DNA of 64,000 bases from an uncultured Acidimicrobiales bacterium (GCA_938041035.1 CALHYX010000020.1:1-64000); one strand, 5' to 3'. Counted from the first letter of the stretch, positions 1 through 8,310 are shown. Translations and numbers: made by a program. The notes: generated by a model from the letters alone, not told the origin.

Positions 1-560
1 CCCCCCGACGCCCAAATCACCGACGGCTACTACATCGCCCCCAACGCCAACCTCACCAACGCCGACCTCACCAACGCCAACCTCACCAACGCCAACCTCA
101 CCGGTGCCACCCTCACCGCCGCCGACCTCACCGCCGCCGACCTCACCGCCGCCGACCTCACCAACGCCAACCTCACCAACGCCACCATCACCAGCGCCAA
201 CCTCACCAACGCCACCCTCACCAACGTCACCGACGACTTCATTGAGTCCGGCAACATCACCGGCACCCCCGCCAACCTGCCCACCGACGCCCAAATCACC
301 AACGGCTACTACATCGCCCCCAACGCCAACCTCACCAACGCCGACCTCACCGGCGCCAACCTCACCAACGCCAACCTCACCGACGCCGACCTCGGCGGTG
401 CAACCCTCACCAACGCCAACCTCAACGGCGCCAACCTCACCAACGCCAACCTCCGCCAAGCCAACCTCACCAGCTCCGACCTGACCAACGCCAACCTCAC
501 CGGCGCCGACCTCAACGGCGCCAACCTCACCGACGCCAACCTCACCGACGCCAACCTCAC
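1..560 (+). repeat. 279-bp tandem module within the pentapeptide gene
   Basis: The coding sequence around 7 (GAC GCC CAA ATC ACC ...) recurs 279 bp later at 286, with only a few changes over the first 60 or so bases. Inside each module a 15-bp pentapeptide unit built on CTCACCAACGCC repeats many times. This is internal gene amplification, not a mobile repeat. It makes both strands and several frames artificially open. Confidence 0.7.
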
Positions 561-876
561 CGACGCCTACCTCCTCAGCGCCAACCTCACCAACGCCACC
601 CTCACCAACGCCAACCTCACCAACGCCCGCCTCAACGGCGCGCTCCTCGTCAATGCCAACCTCACCGGCGCCGACCTCACCGGCGCCGACCTCTTCATCG
701 CCGACCTCACCGACGCCAACGTGAGCGGCGCCGACCTCACCAACGCCAAACTCGACGACGCGACCGGTACTCCGCTAAACGCTGGTCTCGCTCTCTATGC
801 CAACACCACGTGTCCCACCGGCGTCAACAGCAATACCTACACACCGGAAACCTGCGTCGGCGAGTTTCTTCCCTGA
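1..876 (+). CDS. Pentapeptide-repeat protein, 5' end outside the window
   Basis: Frame 1 is open from the first base to the TGA at 874-876 (291 codons). It has no visible ATG start, so the gene begins upstream of the window. Almost every five residues fit A(N/D)L(T/N)x, the right-handed quadrilateral beta-helix (Rfr) fold. Two helical stretches are separated by a non-repeat linker, and a 93-codon module (PxDAQITxGYYIAPNANL) occurs twice, at about 4 and 283. The C-terminus leaves the repeat with a two-Cys cap (TTCPTG...ETCVGEFLP), which suggests an extracellular, disulfide-bonded end. The codons are almost only GCC, AAC, GAC, CTC and ACC, so the DNA itself is repetitive and unlike its neighbours. 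The function is unknown; I infer a surface or secreted structural protein. Confidence 0.85.
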   Translation, partial: PPDAQITDGYYIAPNANLTNADLTNANLTNANLTGATLTAADLTAADLTAADLTNANLTNATITSANLTNATLTNVTDDFIESGNITGTPANLPTDAQITNGYYIAPNANLTNADLTGANLTNANLTDADLGGATLTNANLNGANLTNANLRQANLTSSDLTNANLTGADLNGANLTDANLTDANLTDAYLLSANLTNATLTNANLTNARLNGALLVNANLTGADLTGADLFIADLTDANVSGADLTNAKLDDATGTPLNAGLALYANTTCPTGVNSNTYTPETCVGEFLP

Positions 877-889
877 TGGCGTTGCGCGC

Positions 890-1390
890 TCAGCGGTCGC
901 CGGTTGGCTCGGTGATGAACGGCATCGATGACATGTCCGACACGCTCGCTCGAGTCGGGCGCAACCGGATGAGCACCTGCACCTGGCCCGTGAGGGCGTC
1001 GCACCACGCCGACCCCGCCTGCTCGCCGAGATAGCGTCGGGCCGCCCGGCGATAGGAGTCGGTCAGCCCGTCGCTCGGCTCGACCGTGATCGGCCCCGAC
1101 ATCTTCACACTGCGATACGGAAACTCCGACGTGTCGATGGTGACCGCCAGCTGCGAACCGTCGGCGAGGTCGTCAAGTTTGCGCGACCCCGCGAACGTCG
1201 ACAACAGGAGTTCGGCGCCGTCCCATTCGAACCACATCGGGGCCACCTGGGGGCGGCCGTCGCGATCGACCCAGGCCATGCGGGCCGGCAGGCGCGATGC
1301 GAGCAGTAGCTGGGCGGTACGGGACTCGGGGGCCCGCAGTGCTGTGGGCAGGGGGGCCGGCGTGGCGGACGGGACGACAGGGTCGGACAT
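890..1390 (-). CDS. PPOX-class (pyridoxamine 5'-phosphate oxidase-like) flavin/F420-binding protein
   Basis: 166 aa, close to the usual size of the split-barrel PPOX superfamily. The barrel core is visible from residue about 36: MAWVDRDGRPQVAPMWFEWD, then LLLSTFAGSRKLDDL, VAVTID-like strands and YRSVKMSGPITVE. In actinobacteria such proteins bind FMN or F420 and reduce small substrates, but the substrate cannot be read from the sequence. The gene is divergent from the flavin amine oxidase at 1479, with a perfect dyad between them. It ends 13 bp from the pentapeptide gene. Confidence 0.8.
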   Translation of the reverse strand: MSDPVVPSATPAPLPTALRAPESRTAQLLLASRLPARMAWVDRDGRPQVAPMWFEWDGAELLLSTFAGSRKLDDLADGSQLAVTIDTSEFPYRSVKMSGPITVEPSDGLTDSYRRAARRYLGEQAGSAWCDALTGQVQVLIRLRPTRASVSDMSSMPFITEPTGDR

Positions 1391-1451
1391 GGTTCTCGAC
1401 CGGGCCTTTCGGTGGCGGACGCAACGGGTTGTCCCCGCAGGTGTTGGAGGA

Positions 1452-1473
1452 GAGTCTACTAGTATGTAGACTC
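1452..1473. promoter_or_regulatory. Perfect 8-bp-arm dyad between divergent genes (putative operator)
   Basis: GAGTCTAC (1452-1459), six bases TAGTAT, then GTAGACTC (1466-1473). The dyad sits in the 88-bp gap between the divergent PPOX gene and the amine oxidase gene, five bases before the ATG at 1479. Its size and symmetry fit a dimeric TetR-type operator, and the TAGTAT core could double as a -10 element. No regulator gene adjoins it, so the cognate factor is unknown. Confidence 0.6.
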
Positions 1474-1478
1474 AGGTT

Positions 1479-2618
1479 ATGACCGAAGCGGCAGAAAACT
1501 CCGACCCGGCCCGAACCCAGGATGGCTCCTCGGCCACCGATCGGGTCGACGTGGCGGTAATCGGCGCGGGCATCTCCGGGCTCGCCGCCGCTCGCGCTCT
1601 GATCGCCAGGGGCAATTCCGTGGCGGTGCTGGAGAGCCGCGACCGAGTCGGCGGCCGGCTCCGCAGTCCCGAGCTCGGCGACGGCACCGGTCGGGTCGAC
1701 CTCGGCGCCACCTGGTTCTGGCCGGGCGAACCGCGGGTCACCGCGCTGGTGGAAGAGCTCGACATCGCCGTGCACCGGCAGTACATCGACGGCGATGCCA
1801 TCTATCACCAGCCCACCGGCGGCCAACGCATCCAGGGTAACCCCATCGATGTGCCGTCGTTCCGTTTTGTCGACGGTGCCGAGAGCCTCACCGAAGCCGT
1901 CGCCGCAGCCCTGCCGGCCGGCACCGTGCGCCTCAACACCGCGGTCACCCGCGTCGAGGTCGCCGACCGCGCAACCGTGCACTTCCCCGCCGGCACCATC
2001 ACCGCCGACCATGTCGTCGTGGCCCTTCCCCCCGCGCTCGCCGTCGAGCGGATCACGTTCGACCCCCCGCTCCCCGAACGCGTCGCCGGACTCGCTGCGG
2101 TCACGCCGGTGTGGATGGGCTCCACCGTGAAGGTCGTCGTGCACTTCGCCAAACCGTTCTGGCGCGACCACGGCCTGGCGGGAAGCGCCATCAGCCACAT
2201 CGGCCCGATGCGCGAGATCCACGACATGAGCGGACCCGGCGGTCAACCGGCCGCCATCTTCGGATTCGTCCCCCAGAGTGGCCCCGGACCCGCTCCCTCC
2301 GAAGACGAGATTCGCCATCAGCTGGTCGAGCTCTACGGCCCCGAAGCCGCCGACCCCGTGGAGATCATCATCGCCGACTGGCGCGACGAGCCGGACACGT
2401 CGCCGCCCGGCGTCGAACGGCTCCAGGCCTACCAGGCCTTCGGCCACGACCTCTTCCAAAGCCCTACGCTCGACGGCAGGCTGCACTGGACCTCGACCGA
2501 AACGGCCCGGGTTGCTCCCGGGCACATCGAAGGCGCCCTCGCGGCCGCCGAACGGGCCGTGCACGCCATCGCATCGGCCGAGACCGCCACCACCACGCTC
2601 AAAGGAGCCAACCGATGA
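1479..2618 (+). CDS. Flavin monoamine oxidase family FAD-dependent oxidoreductase
   Basis: 379 aa, somewhat short for the family (usually about 420-460). The N-terminal Rossmann motif GAGISG (residues 29-34) is followed by ESRDRVGGRLRS, the classic FAD-binding start of amine oxidases. The C-terminus has GRLHWTSTETARVAPGHIEGAL, the second FAD-contact motif. The substrate is unknown; oxidation of an amine or a related desaturation is expected from the family. The start ATG follows the dyad at 1452-1473. Its TGA overlaps the ATG of the DinB-like gene (ATGA), so the two are translationally coupled. Confidence 0.88.
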   Translation: MTEAAENSDPARTQDGSSATDRVDVAVIGAGISGLAAARALIARGNSVAVLESRDRVGGRLRSPELGDGTGRVDLGATWFWPGEPRVTALVEELDIAVHRQYIDGDAIYHQPTGGQRIQGNPIDVPSFRFVDGAESLTEAVAAALPAGTVRLNTAVTRVEVADRATVHFPAGTITADHVVVALPPALAVERITFDPPLPERVAGLAAVTPVWMGSTVKVVVHFAKPFWRDHGLAGSAISHIGPMREIHDMSGPGGQPAAIFGFVPQSGPGPAPSEDEIRHQLVELYGPEAADPVEIIIADWRDEPDTSPPGVERLQAYQAFGHDLFQSPTLDGRLHWTSTETARVAPGHIEGALAAAERAVHAIASAETATTTLKGANR

Positions 2619-3148
2619 CCAACCTCACGCTCCCCGCCCTGCTCGGCGAATACGACCGGGCCCTCGCCTACACGAGCGCGCTCGTCAGCGACCTCACCCC
2701 GGACGAGGTCGCCTGGCGGCCCAACCCGGCATCGTCGGCCATCGGATGGCATCTCGGCCACCAGGCTGCGGTCGGCCACTACATGGTGCGCAACCTCACG
2801 GCGGCCGAACCGACCCTCGACGCCGAACTCGACGCGCTGATGGACTCCGCGACCCCCGAGGCCGACCGGGAGCTGCCGGCGGTAGACCGGATCCTCGACT
2901 ACCGCGGTGCCGTCGCCGAACGCGTGCGCCACATCATCGGCAACATCGATGCGGGCAACGTCGGTGCACCCACCCAACTCCGCATGATCGCCGGCACGTT
3001 GATGGTGGCGGTAATCAACCACGAGTATCAGCACAGCAAATGGGTGGGCGAGGTGCGCGTCGACCAGCACGGCAAAGACCTGCCCCCCGACCCGGTCTCC
3101 GAGCACCTGTCGACCATCGACGGCTACCTGGCGGTCGACCCGCGGTAG
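2615..3148 (+). CDS. DinB-like (YfiT/DUF664-type) metal-binding four-helix protein
   Basis: 177 aa. Start chosen at ATG 2615, which overlaps the preceding stop and has an AAAGGAG ribosome site eight bases upstream. Helical throughout, with histidines placed as in DinB-family metal sites: WHLGHQAAVGH near residue 47 and HEYQHSKWVGEV near residue 138. The family includes thiol-dependent S-transferases (mycothiol or bacillithiol) and metal-dependent hydrolases. The operon partner is a flavin amine oxidase, so a detoxification pairing is possible but is only inference. Confidence 0.75.
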   Translation: MTNLTLPALLGEYDRALAYTSALVSDLTPDEVAWRPNPASSAIGWHLGHQAAVGHYMVRNLTAAEPTLDAELDALMDSATPEADRELPAVDRILDYRGAVAERVRHIIGNIDAGNVGAPTQLRMIAGTLMVAVINHEYQHSKWVGEVRVDQHGKDLPPDPVSEHLSTIDGYLAVDPR

Positions 3149-3158
3149 CGCTCGCTGC

Positions 3159-3977
3159 TCAGCGGGGCGCAACCACCAACGACGTCGACGAACCGCCGAT
3201 GAACCCGTCCGTGTCGAACAGGCGCGCCCGCGACTGACCCATGCCGTCGGCGCCGAGCACCGTTGCGCTGTCGATGCCCACCCACTCCCCGATCGGATAG
3301 CGACTGAGGTGGTAGCTGATATCGGCGTTCGGCGACAGGAATCGGTCGAAGTCCATGAAGTTGGCCAAGCCACTGGTGAAATCGCCCAGGCAGGCCACCC
3401 GCTGCAGAGGCGAGGTCGGTTCGCCCTCGACGAGCGGCCGCACCAACCGGACCCATGCCTGGGCCGGCACCCCCGCGCCCAGGTCGCCGCCGACCCGCCG
3501 TAGTTCCACCGCGTGCAGGAACCCGGGCAGGTCATAGCCTTCGCGTTCCACCCCGAACCCGAGCCCCGTCACCGGAGCATCCGGCGCGACCATGGGCTCG
3601 CCCTCGGCCGCGGCGTTGGGGCCGGCATCGACGGCGATCTCGCGATCGACCCGGATGAGCAGCGCCGACGCCCGCGACAGCAGGCGGTCCTCGGCTACGA
3701 GGCGGGCGTCGACCACCATGATCTGGCGGCCCTCCCGAACGATCTCGTGCTCGACGCGCATCGGCGCCATCGGCACGGGCCGCAGGAGGTCGACGGTGAG
3801 TCTTCCAACCCGCATCGGAACCGCCGGGGTGATCTGTTCGATGGCTCGCGCCAGCAGACCGGCCGTCGGGCCGCCGTGCAAAACGGTCGGGTCCCACGGC
3901 CCCTGAGCGAGCCCGGTGGGTACGACGTGATCGCCGTCGATCGTGAAGACGGCGGCAGCGGTCGGTGCGGTGGCCAT
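3159..3977 (-). CDS. Acyl-CoA thioesterase-like double hot-dog protein
   Basis: 272 aa, the length of TesB-like/thioesterase-superfamily proteins with two fused hot-dog folds. The first fold contains WDPTVLHGGPTAGLLARAIEQ and RVGRLTVDLLRPVPMAPMRVE, hallmarks of the 'thioesterase-like' family. The second fold covers residues about 150-270. Hydrolysis of acyl-CoA is expected from the family. It is convergent with the DinB-like gene (10-bp gap) and lies downstream of the carboxyltransferase at 4048 on the same strand, consistent with an acyl-CoA role. Confidence 0.8.
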   Translation of the reverse strand: MATAPTAAAVFTIDGDHVVPTGLAQGPWDPTVLHGGPTAGLLARAIEQITPAVPMRVGRLTVDLLRPVPMAPMRVEHEIVREGRQIMVVDARLVAEDRLLSRASALLIRVDREIAVDAGPNAAAEGEPMVAPDAPVTGLGFGVEREGYDLPGFLHAVELRRVGGDLGAGVPAQAWVRLVRPLVEGEPTSPLQRVACLGDFTSGLANFMDFDRFLSPNADISYHLSRYPIGEWVGIDSATVLGADGMGQSRARLFDTDGFIGGSSTSLVVAPR

Positions 3978-4047
3978 GCCGACTGGCTACCGGACCCGGC
4001 CCGGCGGGGGAAATCGGTTCGGCGCCGACACGAGCGCCGACGGTCCG

Positions 4048-5550
4048 CTATGGCGTGACGGCGGCGCTCGATCGCGGCGCCGGCGCACTCTGGCGACGAT
4101 TGCGGGCCAGGGCGAGGTGGGCGAGCACCACGTTGCGGAGTTCGCGCGGGTCGATCAACTCGTCGAACCCGAGATGCGATGCCGACCGGTATCCGGCGTC
4201 GAGCTCGGCGGCTCGCAACGCAGCCGCCTCATCGGCATCGGCGCCGATGGCCGAGCTCGAACTCTGCGCACCCATCGCCCCAAGGGTGGCGCCGGGAAAA
4301 CCGGCCGACAGCGTCTGGCCGTCGAACCCGGTCATGGCCATCACCATCGACCCGAAGCCGTAGGCCTTGCGCAGCGTGACCTGCACCTTGGCCGACCGGG
4401 CCAGCGACTGCGCCGCGAACATACGCGCCCCGGCGCGCAGGATGCCGCGGCGCTCAGAGTCTGATCCGGCCAGGACGCCGGGGTTGTCCGACAGGAACAC
4501 CAACGGCAGATGGAAAGCGTCGGCCACCGAGATGAAGTGCGCCGCCTTGTCGGCCGCGTCGGTGTCGATCGCCCCGGCGAGCACCGCGGGTTGGTTGGCC
4601 ACCACCGCGACCGGCGAGCCGCCGATGTGGGCCAGGCAACAAACGACGGCACCGCCAAAGTCGGGTTGCACCTGGAAGAATGAGCCGTCGTCGACCACGA
4701 GGCTGATCACCGCTCGCATGTCGTAGCCCGCCGAGGAATCGCGCGGCACCAGCTCGAGGATGCGGTCGAGCGACCGCGGACCGGTGTCGGTGCCGTCGGC
4801 CCGGTCCGGCGGATAGGACCACGCGCTGGAACCGAAGTAGCGGAGATAGTGCCGAACGTCGGCCAGCACCGCTTCGTCATCGGCCGCCACGTTGTGGATC
4901 AACCCGGAGCCGATGGCCACACCCGGGCCGCCGAGTTCGCCCTTGGTCACCTCTTCGCCGAGCGACTCCTTCACGACCGGCGGACCCGCGGTGAAGATGG
5001 CGCCGGCCGCGCTCATGATGGCGAAATCCGACAGCGGCGCCACCAACGCCCCGTGGCCGGCGGAGGCGCCCAACACTGCGGTCACCAGCGGCACCCGGCC
5101 CGACAGCCGGGCCTGTTGCTGCAGGTCGATGGGCGCCCGCCCGGAACGGGCCTCGTTCGGCAACGGCGGGCGGTGCCCGGCACCCTCCAACAACATCACC
5201 AGCGGAACCCGCTCGCGCCCCGCGAGTTCGGCCAGTCGGTATCGCTTGGCCGAGGACCCCGCTCCGATCGAACCACCCAGGGTCGTGAAGTCCTCGGCGC
5301 CGACCATGACCGCTCGCCCGTCGACCAGACCGTGGCCGGCGACGATACCGTCGGCGGGCACCTGGCCGACCAGCGTGCCGAGCTCGACGAACGTGCCGGG
5401 GTCGAGCAGCGTGGCGACCCGCTGGCGGGCGTCGAGCCGGCCTGAAGCGCGATGCCGCTTGACCTTTTCGTCGCCCCCCATGGCCCGCGCGGCCGCCAGC
5501 CGCGCGTCGAAGTCGGCCAGCGTGGCTTCCCAGTCCTGTGCCCCCGTCAT
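4048..5550 (-). CDS. Acyl-CoA carboxylase, carboxyltransferase (beta) subunit
   Basis: 500 aa with both crotonase-like halves of the biotin-dependent carboxyltransferase family. The N-half has RHRASGRLDARQRVATLLDPGTFVE and GRAVMVGAEDFTTLGGSIG. The C-half has PVAVVANQPAVLAGAIDTDAADKAAHFI and LVFLSDNPGVLAGSDSE. The N-terminus (KRHRASGRL..R) matches propionyl/acetyl-CoA carboxylase beta chains. No biotin carboxylase or carrier gene lies nearby, so the alpha subunit is encoded elsewhere. Substrate (acetyl-, propionyl- or branched acyl-CoA) not determinable. Confidence 0.9.
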   Translation of the reverse strand: MTGAQDWEATLADFDARLAAARAMGGDEKVKRHRASGRLDARQRVATLLDPGTFVELGTLVGQVPADGIVAGHGLVDGRAVMVGAEDFTTLGGSIGAGSSAKRYRLAELAGRERVPLVMLLEGAGHRPPLPNEARSGRAPIDLQQQARLSGRVPLVTAVLGASAGHGALVAPLSDFAIMSAAGAIFTAGPPVVKESLGEEVTKGELGGPGVAIGSGLIHNVAADDEAVLADVRHYLRYFGSSAWSYPPDRADGTDTGPRSLDRILELVPRDSSAGYDMRAVISLVVDDGSFFQVQPDFGGAVVCCLAHIGGSPVAVVANQPAVLAGAIDTDAADKAAHFISVADAFHLPLVFLSDNPGVLAGSDSERRGILRAGARMFAAQSLARSAKVQVTLRKAYGFGSMVMAMTGFDGQTLSAGFPGATLGAMGAQSSSSAIGADADEAAALRAAELDAGYRSASHLGFDELIDPRELRNVVLAHLALARNRRQSAPAPRSSAAVTP

Positions 5551-5632
5551 GCCCCGACCCTAGGCCGGTCGATGACACCCAGCCGCGACGGCGCGCACCG
5601 GCAGGGTGGTCGGCGGGTCAGCCGGCGTGGTG

Positions 5633-5983
5633 TCAGCTGACGATCAGGGAGTAGTTCCAGCACACGACGACGAGGTACCAACCAATGCAGATCGCCAAGG
5701 TCAGCTCAACCAAGCGGGTGCGGCGCCGGATCGCGTACAACAGCCCGCCGACGATGGCGAGGGCCACGATCTTCACGGTGGCCGCCGTCCACAGGTTCTC
5801 GACCACCCGCTGCATGAGCGGGTTCTTCTCGACGAGCACGCCGCGTTGAATGCCGACATGGGTGAAGATCAGGTCGAGCAGGTTCAACGAGCACAACACG
5901 GTGAACAGCACCCAACGCCGAGAAACCTCTCGGGTCGTTACCGCTATCCGTCCCACCTGTCGCAGTCCCAAGGTTGTTCCCAT
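5633..5983 (-). CDS. Small membrane protein, DUF5658-like
   Basis: About 116 aa with three hydrophobic segments: WVLFTVLCSLNLLDLIFTHVG, TVKIVALAIVGGLLYAI and TLAICIGWYLVVVCWNYSLIV. The LNLLDLxxT...EKNPLM pattern between the first two is typical of DUF5658 proteins, whose function is unknown. The frame stays open up to 6031, but the extra 16 residues (MHFNDFMHFHEVLWEG) come from a palindromic AT-rich stretch, so I prefer ATG 5983. Its GGAAGG is only one base from the ATG, so the start remains uncertain. Confidence 0.65.
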   Translation of the reverse strand: MGTTLGLRQVGRIAVTTREVSRRWVLFTVLCSLNLLDLIFTHVGIQRGVLVEKNPLMQRVVENLWTAATVKIVALAIVGGLLYAIRRRTRLVELTLAICIGWYLVVVCWNYSLIVS

Positions 5984-5996
5984 GCCTTCCCACAAT

Positions 5997-6018
5997 ACTT
6001 CATGAAAGTGCATGAAGT
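5997..6018. promoter_or_regulatory. Dyad upstream of the DUF5658 gene
   Basis: ACTTCATG (5997-6004), six bases, then CATGAAGT (6011-6018): a perfect 8-bp-arm inverted repeat in a locally AT-rich patch, just upstream of the preferred DUF5658 start. It may be an operator. If translation instead starts at 6031, the dyad would be coding. Confidence 0.4.
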
Positions 6019-6085
6019 CATTGAAATGCATGGTAATGGATCCAATGGCCTAGAAGCGACTCGGCGAGCCGTCTGGCTCTGACCT

Positions 6086-6124
6086 GCGCCTATCAACAGC
6101 GCCTATCAACAGCGCCTATCAACA
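6086..6124 (+). repeat. Three perfect tandem copies of a 13-mer
   Basis: GCGCCTATCAACA repeats three times without error (6086-6098, 6099-6111, 6112-6124) in the 210-bp gap between the divergent DUF5658 and sigma-factor genes. The 13-bp period is close to, but not equal to, one helical turn. It could be iterated binding sites for a regulator of the sigma operon or a slippage product. Confidence 0.8.
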
Positions 6125-6241
6125 CGGGCCGATGCCGCGGGCACCAGAATCGAAGAAACCTCCCATCTGAGTAAACCTGAGCGGTCCGCCGAGCGTGTGT
6201 GGGGCATGTTCGCAAATGTTGTTCTCCGAGGAGCCGGCCCG

Positions 6242-6784
6242 GTGACCAGTGACAACCCGACGGTCCACGACGCGGTGGTGCCCCTCGTCGAGAACTTCGA
6301 CGACTTCTACCGCCGCGAGTACCCGGCCATGGTCGCCCTGGCCACCAGCATCGCCGGCAGCCACGCGGCCGGCGAAGACCTCGCTCAGGAAGCGATGGTC
6401 AAGGCCCACCGGAACTGGCGCAAGATCGGTGGCTACGACGCCCCCGGTGCCTGGGTCCGGCGGGTCACCATCAACCTGGCCACCTCCACCACCCGACGCC
6501 GCGTGTCGGAGTTCAAAGCCAAGACCCGACTGCGGGGCGGGCAACAAAACGCCCTGCCGCCCGATCCCGGCAACGACCACGTCTGGGCCGCGGTGGCGAC
6601 GCTGCCGCCTCAGCAGCGCGCCGCCATCGCCCTCCACTACCTCGAGGATCAGCCGGTCAAACAGATCGCCCAGATTCTCGAATGTTCGGAATCGACCGCC
6701 AAAGTGCACCTCCACAAAGCCCGCAAATCCCTGAGCGAAATCCTGCAAAACGAAACCGAGCTCAACGACGGGAGCCCCTCATGA
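6242..6784 (+). CDS. ECF RNA polymerase sigma factor (SigE/sigma-70 family)
   Basis: 180 aa from GTG 6242, chosen because GAGGAG (6228-6233) lies eight bases upstream. In-frame GTG 6197 and ATG 6206 have no such site. Region 2 is FYRREYPAMVALATSIAGSHAAGEDLAQEAMVKAHRNW. Region 4 is LPPQQRAAIALHYLEDQPVKQIAQILECSESTAKVHLHKARKSL with its helix-turn-helix. It directs RNA polymerase to an extracytoplasmic-stress regulon. The stop overlaps the ATG of the next gene (ATGA), coupling it to a membrane-anchored partner that takes the place of an anti-sigma factor. Confidence 0.9.
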   Translation: MTSDNPTVHDAVVPLVENFDDFYRREYPAMVALATSIAGSHAAGEDLAQEAMVKAHRNWRKIGGYDAPGAWVRRVTINLATSTTRRRVSEFKAKTRLRGGQQNALPPDPGNDHVWAAVATLPPQQRAAIALHYLEDQPVKQIAQILECSESTAKVHLHKARKSLSEILQNETELNDGSPS

Positions 6785-8310
6785 ATGACTTCGATCCCAC
6801 CCCTCCCAACGACGATCCCCTCAAGCGAGCCTTCGCCGCTCGCAGCGACGCCGCCAAGACCGTGCTCGACCTCGATTCGGGCCTCCAGGCGGTGCACCGT
6901 CGCAACAGCCTGGCCCACCGGGCGACCCGGGTCGGCGCCAGCTTCGCCGCCGTCGCCCTCGTGGTGGTCGGCGTCGGCTGGGCCATCACCGGTGGCGACA
7001 CCTCCACCGACACCGACGGCGCCGATCGCGACCCCTCGGTCCTCGCGACCGACACGCCGACGGACTCGTCGGTCCCGCCGACGGTCACCGAGCCACCGGG
7101 CCCCTCCGCCCCCGATGGCTCCACCACGGTGCCCGGAAGTGGCACAACCGTGCCTGGCACCACCCCGGATACGAGCCCGTCCACGACCGAACCGAACACC
7201 ACGGCACCCGGTACCACCGTGACCCCGGGACCTGACGGCACCCCGATCGATGTTCCGATCGGCGACTGGCGGGTCGTCGACGTCGCCGCCGACGACGTCC
7301 TCAACGTCCGCGCCAACGCCGGGGTGGCCTATGACATCGTGGGCACGGTCTCGCCCAACGGCATCGTCACCACCACCGGCTCGGGCTGGCGGCTACCGAA
7401 CGGCGGCGACGACTGGTACGAGATTCTCCACGGTGAAGACACCGTCGGCTGGGTGAACAGCCGGTTCCTCGAACCGGTCACCGATGGCCCGGCGCCGGAC
7501 TCCACCTTCACCCAGCTGCCGTGCCTCATCGACCAGCCCTACACCGGTCCGGCCGGTACGCAGTCCGGTGCCAACGCCGACCACATCGCGTCGTTCACCG
7601 GGCTCTTCGCCACCGGGCCGGAGTGCAACCGGGTGGTCGTCAACCTCGGCACGGCCTTCACCTTCGACGCGCTCACCCCGAACGCCGACGCCGTCCCCGA
7701 CGGCACCACCGTCGCCTTCGACGGCTCGGTGATCGAGGTACGGTTCCCGGCCGCCATCACCGACGTCGATCTCCAGAACGGCACCCAGCTGCTCGACGGC
7801 GTGGCGCCGGTCTACAACACCCGCAACACCGACGGGACCTTCTCGGTGTTCATCTTCGCCGGGCCGGCAACGGTCGAATCGGTGATCCTCGACCAGCCCG
7901 GCCGGGTCGTCGTCGACTGGCGCTCGACCGGCACCAACCCGGCGCCGTTCCCGCTGGCCACCGCCGGCATGGTGCTGACCGACGTGAGCGGTGGCGCCGG
8001 GTCGGCCGCCCCCACGTTCAGCGCCGGCCCGATCACCTTCACCGGCTTCGCCCGGCCCTTTGAGGCCAACCTGGGCTTTGACGTGGTCGACGCCAACGGA
8101 ACGGTGCAGAACCTCCAGTGCAGCGCCGGTTGCTGGAACTCGCCGTCCACCGGCACCAACTTCGGCGCCAGCGCCACCGACTGGACCACCACGTGGGGGC
8201 AGTTCACCTTCACCATCGATGGCCTGGCCCCCGGCGACTACACCCTGCGCCACGTCTCCGGTGGCAGCGGCGACATCGCCGATGCCTACAGCTTCACCGT
8301 CTCGCCCTAG
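6781..8310 (+). CDS. Membrane-anchored SH3 / AMIN-like / Gmad2-like protein, putative sigma partner
   Basis: 509 aa, start overlapping the sigma stop. The cytosolic N-terminus (1-50) is short and charged. One membrane span lies at 51-70 (VGASFAAVALVVVGVGWAIT). A Thr/Pro/Ser-rich linker runs to about 155. Then come a bacterial SH3-like domain (VLNVRANAGVAYDIVGTV...GWVNSRFL), an AMIN-like beta domain (VVNLGTAFTF...GRVVVDW), and a C-terminal Ig-like Gmad2 fold (ITFTGFARPFEANLGFDVVDANG...GDYTLRHVSG). The layout is that of an anti-sigma or sensor whose external part touches the cell wall. No classical zinc anti-sigma motif is visible, so the role as sigma inhibitor is inferred from coupling and topology. 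Confidence 0.8.
   Translation: MNDFDPTPPNDDPLKRAFAARSDAAKTVLDLDSGLQAVHRRNSLAHRATRVGASFAAVALVVVGVGWAITGGDTSTDTDGADRDPSVLATDTPTDSSVPPTVTEPPGPSAPDGSTTVPGSGTTVPGTTPDTSPSTTEPNTTAPGTTVTPGPDGTPIDVPIGDWRVVDVAADDVLNVRANAGVAYDIVGTVSPNGIVTTTGSGWRLPNGGDDWYEILHGEDTVGWVNSRFLEPVTDGPAPDSTFTQLPCLIDQPYTGPAGTQSGANADHIASFTGLFATGPECNRVVVNLGTAFTFDALTPNADAVPDGTTVAFDGSVIEVRFPAAITDVDLQNGTQLLDGVAPVYNTRNTDGTFSVFIFAGPATVESVILDQPGRVVVDWRSTGTNPAPFPLATAGMVLTDVSGGAGSAAPTFSAGPITFTGFARPFEANLGFDVVDANGTVQNLQCSAGCWNSPSTGTNFGASATDWTTTWGQFTFTIDGLAPGDYTLRHVSGGSGDIADAYSFTVSP

Noticed and set aside
1..876. CRISPR array or satellite DNA suggested by dense short repeats
   Set aside because: Repeat units are multiples of three, all in one open frame, and encode pentapeptides; there are no unique spacers.
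1173..2564. A 463-codon open frame on the minus strand across the amine oxidase gene
   Set aside because: It is the antisense of a clear FAD-dependent oxidoreductase; its translation is Gly/Asp/Arg-rich with no motif, typical of GC-rich shadow frames.
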